Shown piece after piece: positions 45,901-55,630 of a stretch of DNA of 64,000 nt. Position 1 is the stretch's first letter. Each line of letters opens with the position of its first letter. The stretch comes from Woeseiaceae bacterium (GTDB taxonomy: Bacteria; Pseudomonadota; Gammaproteobacteria; Steroidobacterales; Woeseiaceae): contig JANQGQ010000009.1 in NCBI GenBank assembly GCA_028277185.1, forward strand, positions 171,913-235,912, given 5' to 3'. A program made the position numbers and the translations under genes. The notes below the pieces were generated by a model that saw nothing but the letters and a program-made list of their open reading frames with translations, did no database searches and was not told the origin of the DNA.

Positions 45901-48900
45901 TCAGAAGCTCACGATGCTCGTCAGGACGAACGTCCGGCCGTCGTAGTTGTAGCTACGCAGCCGATTGCGGTCGCCCTCGAACTCGTAGACGGTTGCGTCG
46001 TTTAAGTTCAGCGCTTCGAAGCCGATGCTGATGCGATCGGTCGGATTGAAATTGAACGACATGTCCAGCTGATCGCGGTCGTCGATGCTGCGGTTGCCGC
46101 CGGACGGCCCGCGATTCGCGGTCGTGAAGTACTCGCTGCGGTAGTTGTACGCAAACCGGATCCCCCAGCGATCGGTTTCGTAGTACGCAATGACGTTGAC
46201 CGTGTGTTCCGACACCTCTTCGAGCGGCGCCGGCGTACCGTCTTCGTCCAGTTCGCCGCTCTCGTCGGCGTCGATGTAAGTGTAGTTGGCCTGCACGCCG
46301 AGGCCATTCCACGGCGCCGGCAGAAAGTCGAAATTCTGCAGCACGCCGAACTCGAAACCGTTCAGCGAGAAGCTCTCCGACGAGTTGATGACGTCGGTGA
46401 TGTTGAACTCCACGCCGGCGTCGTCGAGACAGTCGTCGAGATCGCCGTTTAAGCTACCGGTCACGAACTGATCGAAGGCGTCCGCGCGGTCGAAATCGGC
46501 GAGCGTTGGCGGACAGAAGTCCCGGGTGATGATGTCGGCCGCCACCTCCTTGTGGAAGTATGCAAGCGTAAAGGCACTGCCCGGCCGGTTGTACCACTCC
46601 AGGGACACGTCGATCGAGTCGGACTCGAAGGGCTCGAGCTCCGGGTTGTTGTACTCCACGGTGACGCTTTCGAGCTCGCCGCTGTCCTGGTCGAACGATG
46701 GGTCCACCTCTATTCCCGCCTCGAACTGGTTCGGGTTCGGCCGGACGATCGTTTCCGCGTACGACAACCTCAGCAACAGATCGTCTCTGAACTCGAACAC
46801 CAGGTTCGCCGCGGGCAGCGTATTGTTGAAGTCGAACGGTACCGAGATCTCGGATATCACACCGTCGATATCCTGGAACGTGTCGGTCGTCCGCTCCGTC
46901 CTGACGTAGCGGACGCCGACGTTGCCGAAGAGCCGAACGGGCCAGTCGTAGCCATCGCTATCGAAGTTGGCCATGACGTAGCCCGCGGTTATGTCCTGCT
47001 TCGTGTTGTAGGTGGCAAGGAAGTCCTGGTTGAGCACGAAGCCCTCGTCGTTCAGCGGCTGATCCGTGTCGAGCGGCAGGACGCGATCGATGACCGCAAA
47101 AACGTCCGGCACGATGAATGGAAATGCGGTGAGGTCGCCGCCGAAGAAATTGCTGTCCCCGATCAGACTCTGACGGAAGATGCTGTCGTCGAGGACGCTC
47201 AGATCGACGTCGGCGTTGGTGGCATCCTGATCGACCCTTTCCTGCTCGCGGTCGCGGTATTTGACGCCGGCCTTTACGCTTGCGAGCAGCCCGTAGTCGA
47301 GTTCACGTGTCAGATCGAACTGCAGAGCCACCTCGGTATCGCTGTTCTCGTCGTTGGCCCCCTCCGGAAAGAAGCGCGTCTGTACGCCCGGCGTATCGAA
47401 GCTCCACGTTGCGATGTCGCCCGCGGCAAAGCTGCCCACGTCGATCCTGAAGTTGTCCGGCGAGCCTGCTCCGGTGTTAACGGTGAACGTCTCGGGAATG
47501 CCGTTGATGCGGCGGCGCATCTGGATGAGATTGCCGTCGTGCTCACCTTTCGTGTAGTGCACGATGCCCTCGGCGAGCCAGGGGCCGCTGTCCCACTGGC
47601 TGTCGAGCGTCAGCGAAAAAGTGCTGTCGAAGTCCTTGCGCTCGCGCGTCTCGGGTTCGAGTCGGCAGCCAGTATGCGTCGACACGACCGCAGCGTTGCC
47701 GATGACCTCGACCGCCGTATCCGTGCAATTGCGGAACCGGGCCTGGTCGCGAACAGTGGATTGATCGTAGTCCGTGTACACGCTGGTGAGGCCGAAGGTC
47801 CAGAGGTCGTTCGGCCGCCACTCGAGCGCGCCGGTCGCGGAAATCCTGTCGCCGTCCGTCGTGTCGGCGCGATAGCGAAAGTCGTCGGCGACCTGGATGT
47901 CGTTGTCATCCGGATCGTAGTCAGTGACTGCCGCCAGATCGCGCTGGAATTTCTGGTTCGACCAACCGAGCGCAAACGAACCGGCGAAACTGTCCGTGAA
48001 CTGCATGTTGCCGGCGGCGCGCGCCGTGGGCGAGAACTCTTCGTTGAGGGTTTCGTAGCTCGTCCCGATACCGACGGACAGACCGTCCTCGGTGTACTCG
48101 AAGGGGCGGCGGGTCTTGAGGTTGACGATGCCGCTCAAACCGCCGTCGTCCATCTCCACGGTCGGCGTTTTGATGATGTCCACGCCGCTGAAGATCGACG
48201 ACTCAAATACCCCGAACGGAAAGGCCGTCGTCAGATCCGGACTGCCCATTGCCTGGCCGTTCACGCGTGTCAGTGCGAAGTTACGGGGCAGGCCGCGGAT
48301 CGCAATCTCCGCGCGGCGGCGCTCGCCGCGCTCGATTTGAACGCCGGTAATCCGCTGCAGCGATTCGCCGAGATTGAGGTCCGGGAATCGGCCGATGCCC
48401 TCCGACGAGATACTGTCCACGATGGAGTTGGCGTTGCGTTTCGTCGCCAGCGCCGAAACGAGGCTCTGCCGGAATCCCGTGACGACGATGACTTCGAGCT
48501 CCCGCTCCTCGGCTTCCGCCCCGTCTGCGTCCTGAGCCTGCGCGTCCAGACCGAGCATGGCGATGATCACGGCGCCGGCGCCGGCCAAAACCGATTTCTT
48601 CTTGCTTTGCATTTCTTCCCCCGCTGTCGTGTCTCGCGAAGCGTCGTCGGTGACGACGATCACTCCGCGCCCAGTCACAACGGCGGAAAGACCGGTGTCG
48701 GCGAGCAGCGCGTCCAGAGCGCTATCCAGCGTGTGGGAGCCCTCGAGCCGCACGGCGCTCGGCTGATCCAGCTTCTCAGTCGGGAAAATCAGTTGGTGGC
48801 CGGTGCTTCTGGCCAGCTCGGAGAGTCTGTCTCCCAGCGTACCCGAGGAGATATCGAGTTCGTATTGCTCTTCGGCCAACACCGGCGGTGCGGCCAAAAG

Positions 48901-49050
48901 ACAAACCAGTACCGCTGCGGTTACTGCGAGCCAGACCGAGGCCGAGTCGCAGTAGGACGCTGCCCACAATCCCCCTGTCGAGTTGCTTTTCTCGCGTTGT
49001 GATTCAACTCTAAAGAGCCTCACGAGATGCAAACCCTCAATTTTTCTCAA
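45901..49050 (-). CDS. TonB-dependent receptor with STN signalling domain
   Basis: This 1049-aa outer-membrane transporter/transducer is of the Caulobacter/Xanthomonas type. Order: a hydrophobic signal segment (about 38-59), an STN domain (about 63-134), a second signal-like segment starting at M147 (MQSKKKSVLAGAGAVIIAML, then AQA|Q), a plug (from VIVVTGFRQSLVSAL) and a beta-barrel ending in TSIVSF. The upstream TTG start overlaps the FecR stop. An ATG at 48612 with a purine-rich site could start a 903-aa form without STN. The plug resembles carbohydrate-type receptors; the substrate is not known. Confidence 0.9.
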   Translation of the reverse strand: MRKIEGLHLVRLFRVESQREKSNSTGGLWAASYCDSASVWLAVTAAVLVCLLAAPPVLAEEQYELDISSGTLGDRLSELARSTGHQLIFPTEKLDQPSAVRLEGSHTLDSALDALLADTGLSAVVTGRGVIVVTDDASRDTTAGEEMQSKKKSVLAGAGAVIIAMLGLDAQAQDADGAEAEERELEVIVVTGFRQSLVSALATKRNANSIVDSISSEGIGRFPDLNLGESLQRITGVQIERGERRRAEIAIRGLPRNFALTRVNGQAMGSPDLTTAFPFGVFESSIFSGVDIIKTPTVEMDDGGLSGIVNLKTRRPFEYTEDGLSVGIGTSYETLNEEFSPTARAAGNMQFTDSFAGSFALGWSNQKFQRDLAAVTDYDPDDNDIQVADDFRYRADTTDGDRISATGALEWRPNDLWTFGLTSVYTDYDQSTVRDQARFRNCTDTAVEVIGNAAVVSTHTGCRLEPETRERKDFDSTFSLTLDSQWDSGPWLAEGIVHYTKGEHDGNLIQMRRRINGIPETFTVNTGAGSPDNFRIDVGSFAAGDIATWSFDTPGVQTRFFPEGANDENSDTEVALQFDLTRELDYGLLASVKAGVKYRDREQERVDQDATNADVDLSVLDDSIFRQSLIGDSNFFGGDLTAFPFIVPDVFAVIDRVLPLDTDQPLNDEGFVLNQDFLATYNTKQDITAGYVMANFDSDGYDWPVRLFGNVGVRYVRTERTTDTFQDIDGVISEISVPFDFNNTLPAANLVFEFRDDLLLRLSYAETIVRPNPNQFEAGIEVDPSFDQDSGELESVTVEYNNPELEPFESDSIDVSLEWYNRPGSAFTLAYFHKEVAADIITRDFCPPTLADFDRADAFDQFVTGSLNGDLDDCLDDAGVEFNITDVINSSESFSLNGFEFGVLQNFDFLPAPWNGLGVQANYTYIDADESGELDEDGTPAPLEEVSEHTVNVIAYYETDRWGIRFAYNYRSEYFTTANRGPSGGNRSIDDRDQLDMSFNFNPTDRISIGFEALNLNDATVYEFEGDRNRLRSYNYDGRTFVLTSIVSF

Positions 49051-50165
49051 CGCTTGCTCGCGGCACCCGTCGACGTGTCTCGAAGTTTGGCGGTCGGCGT
49101 GAGAAGCACGCGGTCGTCGGGCAGCCGTTCGGCCCGCACTCCAAGGCTTATCTCTATGGCCTCCAGAAACGCGTCGACGTCACCAAGAATAAAGTTGCCG
49201 GTCACCTGGAGGTCGGCAACCGACGGTTCGGACAGCTCGATCGCGATGTTCGAGTGCCGACCGAACTCCTGGATGACGTCCTTCAGGCTTTCGCCGGCAA
49301 AGTCCATGCGCCCTTCGGTCCAGGCAAGACGCCGCTCGAAAGCCAGCGGGTCGTATTGCCGCACTTCCACTTCCATCTGCGCCGCGGCAAACACGAGCTC
49401 CTCGCCGGAATGCAGCAGGCGGCGGCCCGCTCCGCTGGTGCCGACGACCTCGAAAGGATCGCCCGTCGGCGACACGTCGTGAGCCGCCGCCACCCGGACC
49501 TGCCCTTCGGTAACCGAGACCAGCGTCTCGTCGCCTTCGATCTTCACGACGAACGCCGTTCCGACCGCCTCGATGACCCGGTCGTTCGCGAGAACGGCAA
49601 ACGGCCGGTCCGGATCGTGCGCGACCTCGAAGCGCGCCTCGCCGCGCCGCAGGCGGACGCGCCGCTCTCCGGCCGTGTACTCGATTTCGGCAAGCGTGTC
49701 GGAGTTCAGCGACGCCGCCGAGCTGTCCGGCAGCGCGATCGTCCGATGCTCGCCGAGGCCGGTTTCGACGGTAAGCTCGAAATCGGCGACGGCCGGATCG
49801 CGAGGCGCGTCGGCGACAATCCCGCTTAGCAGGACAACGCCGGCCACGACCAGCGCCGCTATGCCGGACAGTGCAAACGCGACGGGACGGAAGAAGGAAC
49901 CCGCCGCCTTGCGGCCGTCCTTTTCGGTCACCGTAGGTTCCGCGCCCAGATCGCGGGCGAGTTCGTCGATGTCTTCCCAGAAGGCGATACTCGACTTGAG
50001 CGCCGCCGCGTGACGCTCGTCCTCCGCCAGCCATTGACGCAGCTCGAACCGCTCCGACTCCGCGAGATCGCCGCGATCCAGCCGGGCAAGCCACGCAGCG
50101 GCTTCGGCGTCGACCGTCTCCCGCGGCTCCAGTGTCAGTACTTTTCCCTTATCGCTCATCGTCAT
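49047..50165 (-). CDS. FecR-family anti-sigma/transmembrane signal protein
   Basis: This 372-aa protein has an N-terminal cytoplasmic DUF4880-like part (AAAWLARLDRGDLAESERFELRQWL), one membrane helix (about residues 95-118) and a periplasmic FecR domain (VETGLGEHRTIALPDSSAASLNSDT, later GTAFVVKIEGDETLVSV). A C-terminal STN-like region (about 305-355) should contact the receptor. It is the regulator of the adjacent sigma factor and overlaps it by 4 bases (ATGA). Confidence 0.93.
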   Translation of the reverse strand: MTMSDKGKVLTLEPRETVDAEAAAWLARLDRGDLAESERFELRQWLAEDERHAAALKSSIAFWEDIDELARDLGAEPTVTEKDGRKAAGSFFRPVAFALSGIAALVVAGVVLLSGIVADAPRDPAVADFELTVETGLGEHRTIALPDSSAASLNSDTLAEIEYTAGERRVRLRRGEARFEVAHDPDRPFAVLANDRVIEAVGTAFVVKIEGDETLVSVTEGQVRVAAAHDVSPTGDPFEVVGTSGAGRRLLHSGEELVFAAAQMEVEVRQYDPLAFERRLAWTEGRMDFAGESLKDVIQEFGRHSNIAIELSEPSVADLQVTGNFILGDVDAFLEAIEISLGVRAERLPDDRVLLTPTAKLRDTSTGAASKR

Positions 50166-50749
50166 GCGTCCGAGGCTGAACGGTTGCGGCCTGGCTCGGC
50201 GCCGCCTCGTGCCAGACCCTGAGCTTCATCCGGGTAGTAGCCTTTAGCGCGCAGAACGTCCCGGCAGCGCAACGTGCCCTGCGCGACGTACTTCTCCACC
50301 GAACTGACGGAAACCCCCATCTTCCGCGCGATGTCTTTGTAAGCGAGCCCGAAGAACTTTCTGAGTACGATCGCCTGTCGCGGGCGGGCCGGCAACGAGC
50401 GCAGCGCTTCGTCGAAGGCTTTGAGCTTCTGCCGGTAGTAGAGCGTTTCATCGGCGTCCGGCGCCTCTGCGTCGGCAATCGCATCGTCGACCTCGGCCCG
50501 GATCTCCTGCGAGCGGCTGGACATCGACTTGAAAACCAGGTTGCGCGAAATGACGAAGAGGTAGCTCTTCGGCGATACGACCTGCCGCGACCGATTGGAT
50601 TCCAGCGCTTTCAGTACCGTCGTCTGCAGGATGTCGTCGACGTCCTCGGCGCGGACGCACATCTTCAGGAGATTCCGCACCAGGCCGTCCCGACACTCGT
50701 GAAACGCCTTTAATATTCTGTTATCGCTGTGCTTTTTCTCGTCAGCCAC
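50162..50749 (-). CDS. ECF-type RNA polymerase sigma factor
   Basis: This 195-aa sigma factor has region 2 near residues 10-80 (CVRAEDVDDILQTTVLKALE, then SYLFVISRNLVFK) and region 4 near 120-170 (LPARPRQAIVLRKFFGLAYKDIARKMGVSVSSVEKYVAQG). The GTG start at 50749 gives a normal length; an ATG at 50785 would add 12 residues. It heads the sigma-FecR-receptor operon and is expected to drive that operon when the receptor binds its ligand. Confidence 0.92.
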   Translation of the reverse strand: MADEKKHSDNRILKAFHECRDGLVRNLLKMCVRAEDVDDILQTTVLKALESNRSRQVVSPKSYLFVISRNLVFKSMSSRSQEIRAEVDDAIADAEAPDADETLYYRQKLKAFDEALRSLPARPRQAIVLRKFFGLAYKDIARKMGVSVSSVEKYVAQGTLRCRDVLRAKGYYPDEAQGLARGGAEPGRNRSASDA

Positions 50750-50940
50750 GAATCGGTATCCCCCCGGTACCGCGAGCGAACGCATACGTTCCCACCAATA
50801 AAGAGTCGAACCCGGCAAAAACCCGCAAAAAAAATCCGGCGGCCAGTTCAGCAGCGTCGCACAGACCCCGATCCTGCGGGAATCGCGGCGGAGCGGCTCT
50901 TTAGGGAAACGGCTTTTGTGCCCTGTCAGGAGAACACACC

Positions 50941-52194
50941 ATGATCGATCGCCGCGATTTACTCAAGATTACCGCCCTGGGCACGCTGTTGCCGACAGCA
51001 GTCCGCCCGGCGGCCGGCGACGACGACTCCGGGCTTCGTGAACGCCTCGTCGCCGCCCAGGCAAGCCCCGTGCTGCGTCGCGATCGGCTGCCCGACCCGA
51101 TCGTCATCGACACGGTCGAGCTGCTCAACAAGGACGATCAGTTCTTCGTCAGAATCCGCTCGACGGACGGCGTCGAGGGCATAGCCCTCACCAATAAGCG
51201 CGTCATCCGCAGCATCTACCCCATGCTCCCGGCGCTCGTGATGCCGCACTTCGTCGGCAAGGATGCGCGCGACCTGGACGCACTGATCGAGGGCGTGTTC
51301 ATGCGCGGACACAACTACAAGTGGCAGGGTCTCGGCTTCTGGTCCTGCGTGGCCTGGGTCGAGTTCGCGATCCTCGATCTCATCGGCAACCACGTCGGAG
51401 CCCCGGTCGGCGAACTCGTCGGCGACCGCATCCGCGACCGGACCGCGATCTACTATGCCAACGGCGACCGGACGAGCGACGCGGCGGCCGTCGTCGACCA
51501 GCTCGAGGAACTCATCGCAATTTCCGGAGCCCGGGCGCTGAAGTTCAAGCTCGGTGCGCGGATGCACTCGACGGATGCTTCGACGCAGCGCGATTTCGAG
51601 CTGATACCGCTTGCCCGGAAACGCCTCGGCGACGAGGTCACGTTGTTCACGGATTCCAACAGCTCCTTCGACATTCCGCTGGCCGTTCGTACCGGCAAGC
51701 TGCTCCAGGCTCACGAGTACGGTTTCTTCGAGGAGCCCGTGCAGTTCGATCACTTCGAGGAGACCAAAGCCGTCGCCGATGCCCTCGATATCCCCATCGC
51801 GGGCGGCGAGCAGGAATACAGCATGCGCCGCTTCCAGTGGCTGATCGAACACGGGGCGCTCGACATCGTGCAGCCGGATTTGTTGTTCTTCGGCGGCTTC
51901 GTGCGCTCGATCCGCGTGGCGCGGATGGCCGAGGCGGCGGGGCTTCGTGTCGTGCCGCACATGTCGGGCTTCGGTCTCGGCAGCCTGCACGTGCTGCATT
52001 TCGCGTCGGTCGTTCCGAACTCGCTCAGGTATCAGGAGTACAAGGGCGACAAGGACGGACTGCCCTACGAGGTGATCGGTACCGGCAAGCCCTTCCGTTC
52101 GATCGATGGGGAAATCGAGATTCCGTCCGGACCGGGGTTCGGGGTTCGCTTCGACCCGGACTATATGCGGCAGCTCAGGCCGGTGCGAACGTAG
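50941..52194 (+). CDS. Tat-exported enolase-superfamily (mandelate racemase-like) protein
   Basis: This 417-aa protein has an N-terminal twin-arginine-like motif (RRDLLKI, residues 4-10). The enolase-superfamily barrel shows the acid/base lysine pair KFK, and metal ligands in TDSNS, FEEP and GGEQE. The likely general base is a His in VPHMSG. Substrates of related proteins are sugar acids. AGGAG lies 8 bases before the ATG. It is divergent from the sigma-FecR-TonB receptor operon, so its product may process the compound imported. Confidence 0.88.
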   Translation: MIDRRDLLKITALGTLLPTAVRPAAGDDDSGLRERLVAAQASPVLRRDRLPDPIVIDTVELLNKDDQFFVRIRSTDGVEGIALTNKRVIRSIYPMLPALVMPHFVGKDARDLDALIEGVFMRGHNYKWQGLGFWSCVAWVEFAILDLIGNHVGAPVGELVGDRIRDRTAIYYANGDRTSDAAAVVDQLEELIAISGARALKFKLGARMHSTDASTQRDFELIPLARKRLGDEVTLFTDSNSSFDIPLAVRTGKLLQAHEYGFFEEPVQFDHFEETKAVADALDIPIAGGEQEYSMRRFQWLIEHGALDIVQPDLLFFGGFVRSIRVARMAEAAGLRVVPHMSGFGLGSLHVLHFASVVPNSLRYQEYKGDKDGLPYEVIGTGKPFRSIDGEIEIPSGPGFGVRFDPDYMRQLRPVRT

Positions 52195-52302
52195 TGCCAG
52201 AGCCGCCATCCGGCTTCGGTCGTTTGCCCGCAGCCCGACCGCTGGCGGTAACTCCCGCGGCCTCGTAAGCTGGCCGCACCAGCCGTCGAAGAAGACCGTT
52301 GC

Positions 52303-53031
52303 ATGCACCGTCTCCTGTTCTGGTCCGTTCTGCCGTTCGTCGTGCCGCAGGCGCTATGGGTTCGCCAAACGGCGCCTCGGTTCGCCGATGCCGGTGGACC
52401 CCGCTCTGGTTCCACGGGCCCCTGGGCCGGGCACGAATCGGAGCGACGGCTGATTGCGGTCGGCGACTCGATCATCGCGGGTGTGGGTGCGGCAACGCTC
52501 GACGAGGCGCTCGTCGGCGCGCTGGCCCGCGCCCTTGCCGAGCGCCTTCGGGTTCCGGTGAGCTGGCGGGCCATCGGCCGGACGGGCACGACGTCCGAGC
52601 GCCTGCTCTCGACGCTGCCGGTCGAGTTGCCGGCGGGTAGTGCCGACGTCGCACTCCTCAACGTCGGCGTTAACGATCTGACCCGGATGACGACGACCCG
52701 CCGCTTCGTCGCCAATATCCGCGGACTCTACGATCTGCTCCGGGAACGCTATCCGGAAGCACTCGTAGTCATCAACGGCTTGCCGCCGCTCGGCCTGTTT
52801 CCCTTGTTGCCCCAGCCCCTCCGCGCCGTGCTGGGCCTGCGCGCAAAGATCTTCAACCGCGAACTGGCGAATGCCGTTGCCGAAATGCCCGGGGCCGTGT
52901 TCGTTCCGGTGGACTTCGATGCGAGACCGGACAGCTTCGCGGACGACGGTTTTCACCCGTCGCCGGCCAGCTATGCGATCTTTGGGACCGCGATTGCAGA
53001 AACGGTGATTGCTGCCGATAGACTAAGGTGA
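52303..53031 (+). CDS. SGNH/GDSL-family hydrolase
   Basis: This 242-aa esterase/lipase-like protein has an N-terminal hydrophobic signal or anchor. The SGNH blocks are present: block I GDSIIAGVG (nucleophile Ser), block II with Gly in AIGRTGTTSE, block III NVGVND (Asn) and block V DGFHPSP (Asp/His). Members hydrolyse esters of lipids or carbohydrates. It follows the enolase-superfamily gene by 108 bases. Confidence 0.9.
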   Translation: MHRLLFWSVLPFVVPQALWVRQTAPRFADAGGPRSGSTGPWAGHESERRLIAVGDSIIAGVGAATLDEALVGALARALAERLRVPVSWRAIGRTGTTSERLLSTLPVELPAGSADVALLNVGVNDLTRMTTTRRFVANIRGLYDLLRERYPEALVVINGLPPLGLFPLLPQPLRAVLGLRAKIFNRELANAVAEMPGAVFVPVDFDARPDSFADDGFHPSPASYAIFGTAIAETVIAADRLR

Positions 53032-53106
53032 CCCCGGCGCCGTTTGCTGAACAGACTGTGCGGCGGGACGCGTTCCCATTGCACGATCGAGGCCGCTGAA
53101 AACCCC

Positions 53107-53784
53107 ATGCACGAGATTTCCGTCGCTCGAGTGATGAGCGAGAACCCCATTACCGTAAGCCCCGACACATCGGTCGAGCAGGCCTATGCGCTGCTCGAGC
53201 TCGGCGAACTGCATCACCTGCCGGTCGTCGATGACGGGAAGCTCGTCGGCATCGTCTCCACGGCCGATCTGCTGAAACTCTATTTGCTCGACGAGCCCGT
53301 CGACGCCATGGACAGGATTCGTGTCGCAAGCATCATGGCCGCCTCGCCGGTAACCCTCAGTCACCGCGCAAGCCTGCGCGACGCCGTGGAGCGGCTCTCG
53401 GTCGGCGGTTTCCACGCCCTGCCGATCACCGGCGACGACGGCCAGCTGGCGGGCATCGTGACCTCGGCGGACCTCGGCCTGTATCTGATGCAGCGCCTGC
53501 CGGCCGGAGACGGCAGCCTCGACATGGAGCCTGAAATGGCGGACCGCAGCGGGCTCATGAGCGACACCCGCCTCCTCGAGGGTATCCGCGCGCTGAAAGC
53601 CGCTGACGATCGCGACGCGGTCGCGCGGTTCACGAGGGTGTTGCTCGATGAGCGACGCACGCTCGAGGCCGTCCGCAAAGCCGCCGAGCTCTACTTTCGC
53701 AGCGGCCACGCGGAACAGGAGCTGACGAAACTGCGGAAGGTCCTGGCCGAGGCGCGGCGTCTGCCCGAGCCGGCTATTCTGTAG
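53107..53784 (+). CDS. Two-CBS-domain protein
   Basis: This 225-aa cytoplasmic protein has two CBS repeats (residues about 6-60 and 75-130; VSPDTSVEQAYALLELGELHHLPVVDDGKLVGIVST and the parallel second copy). A helical C-terminal part (about 150-225) follows. CBS pairs bind adenosine nucleotides and sense energy or redox state. It is convergent with typA, with 15 bases between the stops. Confidence 0.9.
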   Translation: MHEISVARVMSENPITVSPDTSVEQAYALLELGELHHLPVVDDGKLVGIVSTADLLKLYLLDEPVDAMDRIRVASIMAASPVTLSHRASLRDAVERLSVGGFHALPITGDDGQLAGIVTSADLGLYLMQRLPAGDGSLDMEPEMADRSGLMSDTRLLEGIRALKAADDRDAVARFTRVLLDERRTLEAVRKAAELYFRSGHAEQELTKLRKVLAEARRLPEPAIL

Positions 53785-53799
53785 TCGGGATGCCGCCGA

Positions 53800-55623
53800 T
53801 CAGGCCCGCTGCCTTGCGTCCCGGCGGCGTTCCGATTCCTTGAGCAGTTTTTTGCGCAGGCGGATGCTGTCCGGCGTTACTTCGACGAGCTCGTCGTCGT
53901 CGATGAACTCCAGTGCCTGCTCGAGCGACAAACGCAGCGGCGGTGTCAGTACGATGTTCTCGTCGCTGCCGGCGGCGCGGATGTTCGTCAGCTGCTTGGC
54001 TTTGGTCGGATTGACGACGAGATCGTTCTGCCGGCTGTGGATGCCGACGATCAGGCCTTCGTAGACCGCTTCCCCGTGGCCCAGCATCAGACGCCCGCGG
54101 CCCTGCAGATTGTCGAGCGCGTAACCAAGCGCCTTACCGTTCACCATCGATACGAGCACACCGTTGATCCGCTGGCCGATCTGCTCCGGGACGTGGCGGT
54201 CGTAACGATCGAACACGTGGTAGATGAGGCCCGTTCCGGAGGTCGCGGTGAGAAACTCGGTCCGGAACCCGATCAACCCGCGCGTCGGTATCCGGTAGTC
54301 GAGGCGCACGCGGCCCCGGCCGTCCGGCACGATCGCCTGCAGCTCGCCCTTGCGCTCCGCAAGCCGCGTCATGACGCCGCCCTGGTAGGCCTCCTCCATG
54401 TCCACGGTGAGCTGTTCCCAGGGTTCGAGGCGAACACCGTTTTCCTCGTGGAAAATGACTTCCGGCCGCGACACCGCCAGCTCGAAACCCTCGCGGCGCA
54501 TGTTCTCGATCAGCACGGAGAGATGTAGCTCCCCGCGGCCCGAGACGCGAAACTTGTCCGGATCGCTCGTTGGCGCGACGCGGAGTGCCACGTTGTGCTT
54601 GAGCTCCTGGTCCAGACGTTCGCCGATCTGCCGGCTGGTGAGGAACTTGCCTTCCTGCCCGGCAAACGGCGACTTGTTGACCTGAAAGGTCATGCTGATG
54701 GTCGGCTCGTCGACCGCGAGCGGCGGCAGCCCTGTCGCGGCGTCGCGGGGACACAGCGTATCCGAAATCGCGAGATCGTCGATGCCGCTGAACACGACGA
54801 TATCGCCCGCCGATGCGTCCTCCACGCGGACGCGTTCGAGGCCGTGGAAACCGAAGATATCGAGGACACGCGCGTTGCGTACCGAACCGTCGGCCGCGAC
54901 GACCGCGACCGGGGAATTGGCGTCGAGACGGCCGCGCTGGATCCGGCCGATGCCGAGCACGCCGACGTAGCTGTCGTAGTCGAGGCTCGAAACCTGTAGT
55001 TGAAGGCTGCCCTCGGAGTCGACCGTCGGCGGCGGCACCTCGTCGACGATCGCCTCGAACAGCGGCTGCATGTCGCCGGCGCGCGCATCGGATTCGGTGC
55101 TTGCATAGCCCTCCAGAGCAGAAGCGTAGATCACGCTGAAGTCGAGCTGCTCATCGCTTGCTCCCAGGCGGTCGAAGAGATCGAAGGTCTGATCGAGTAC
55201 CCAGTCGGGGCGCGCGCCATCGCGGTCGATCTTGTTGATGACGACCAGCGGCCTTAAGCCCCGCGCGAAGGCCTTCTGCGTCACGAAGCGCGTCTGCGGC
55301 ATCGGGCCGTCCACGGCGTCGACGAGCAGGAGCACGCTGTCCACCATCGATAAAACCCGCTCGACTTCACCGCCGAAGTCCGCGTGACCCGGTGTGTCGA
55401 CGATATTGATACGGTAGTCCTGCCAGGTGATCGCCGTGTTCTTGGCGAGAATCGTGATGCCCCGCTCGCGCTCGAGATCGTTCGAGTCCATCACGCGTTC
55501 GGGCGCCGCGGCGCGCGGGCCGAGCGTGCCCGATTGCTTCAGGAGCTCGTCGACGAGCGTCGTCTTGCCATGATCGACGTGCGCAATAATGGCGATATTG
55601 CGCAGCTTTGCGATGTCGGTCAC
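53800..55623 (-). CDS. typA: Ribosome-associated GTPase TypA/BipA
   Basis: This 607-aa translational GTPase begins [28 protein letters not shown]. The G motifs are G1 AHVDHGKT, G3 [12 protein letters not shown] and G4 NKID, followed by elongation-factor-like domains and the C-terminal region [29 protein letters not shown]. Length matches E. coli (607). It acts in 50S assembly and stress adaptation. It lies 7 bases after yidC in the same direction, where mnmE is usual. Confidence 0.98.
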   Translation of the reverse strand: MTDIAKLRNIAIIAHVDHGKTTLVDELLKQSGTLGPRAAAPERVMDSNDLERERGITILAKNTAITWQDYRINIVDTPGHADFGGEVERVLSMVDSVLLLVDAVDGPMPQTRFVTQKAFARGLRPLVVINKIDRDGARPDWVLDQTFDLFDRLGASDEQLDFSVIYASALEGYASTESDARAGDMQPLFEAIVDEVPPPTVDSEGSLQLQVSSLDYDSYVGVLGIGRIQRGRLDANSPVAVVAADGSVRNARVLDIFGFHGLERVRVEDASAGDIVVFSGIDDLAISDTLCPRDAATGLPPLAVDEPTISMTFQVNKSPFAGQEGKFLTSRQIGERLDQELKHNVALRVAPTSDPDKFRVSGRGELHLSVLIENMRREGFELAVSRPEVIFHEENGVRLEPWEQLTVDMEEAYQGGVMTRLAERKGELQAIVPDGRGRVRLDYRIPTRGLIGFRTEFLTATSGTGLIYHVFDRYDRHVPEQIGQRINGVLVSMVNGKALGYALDNLQGRGRLMLGHGEAVYEGLIVGIHSRQNDLVVNPTKAKQLTNIRAAGSDENIVLTPPLRLSLEQALEFIDDDELVEVTPDSIRLRKKLLKESERRRDARQRA

Positions 55624-55630
55624 GGCGGGA

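Noticed and set aside
46552..49002. 816-codon open frame opposite the TonB receptor gene
   Set aside because: It is a high-GC shadow of the receptor: composition is Arg/Val/Gly/His-rich with no domain, and the minus-strand protein is a clear TonB receptor.
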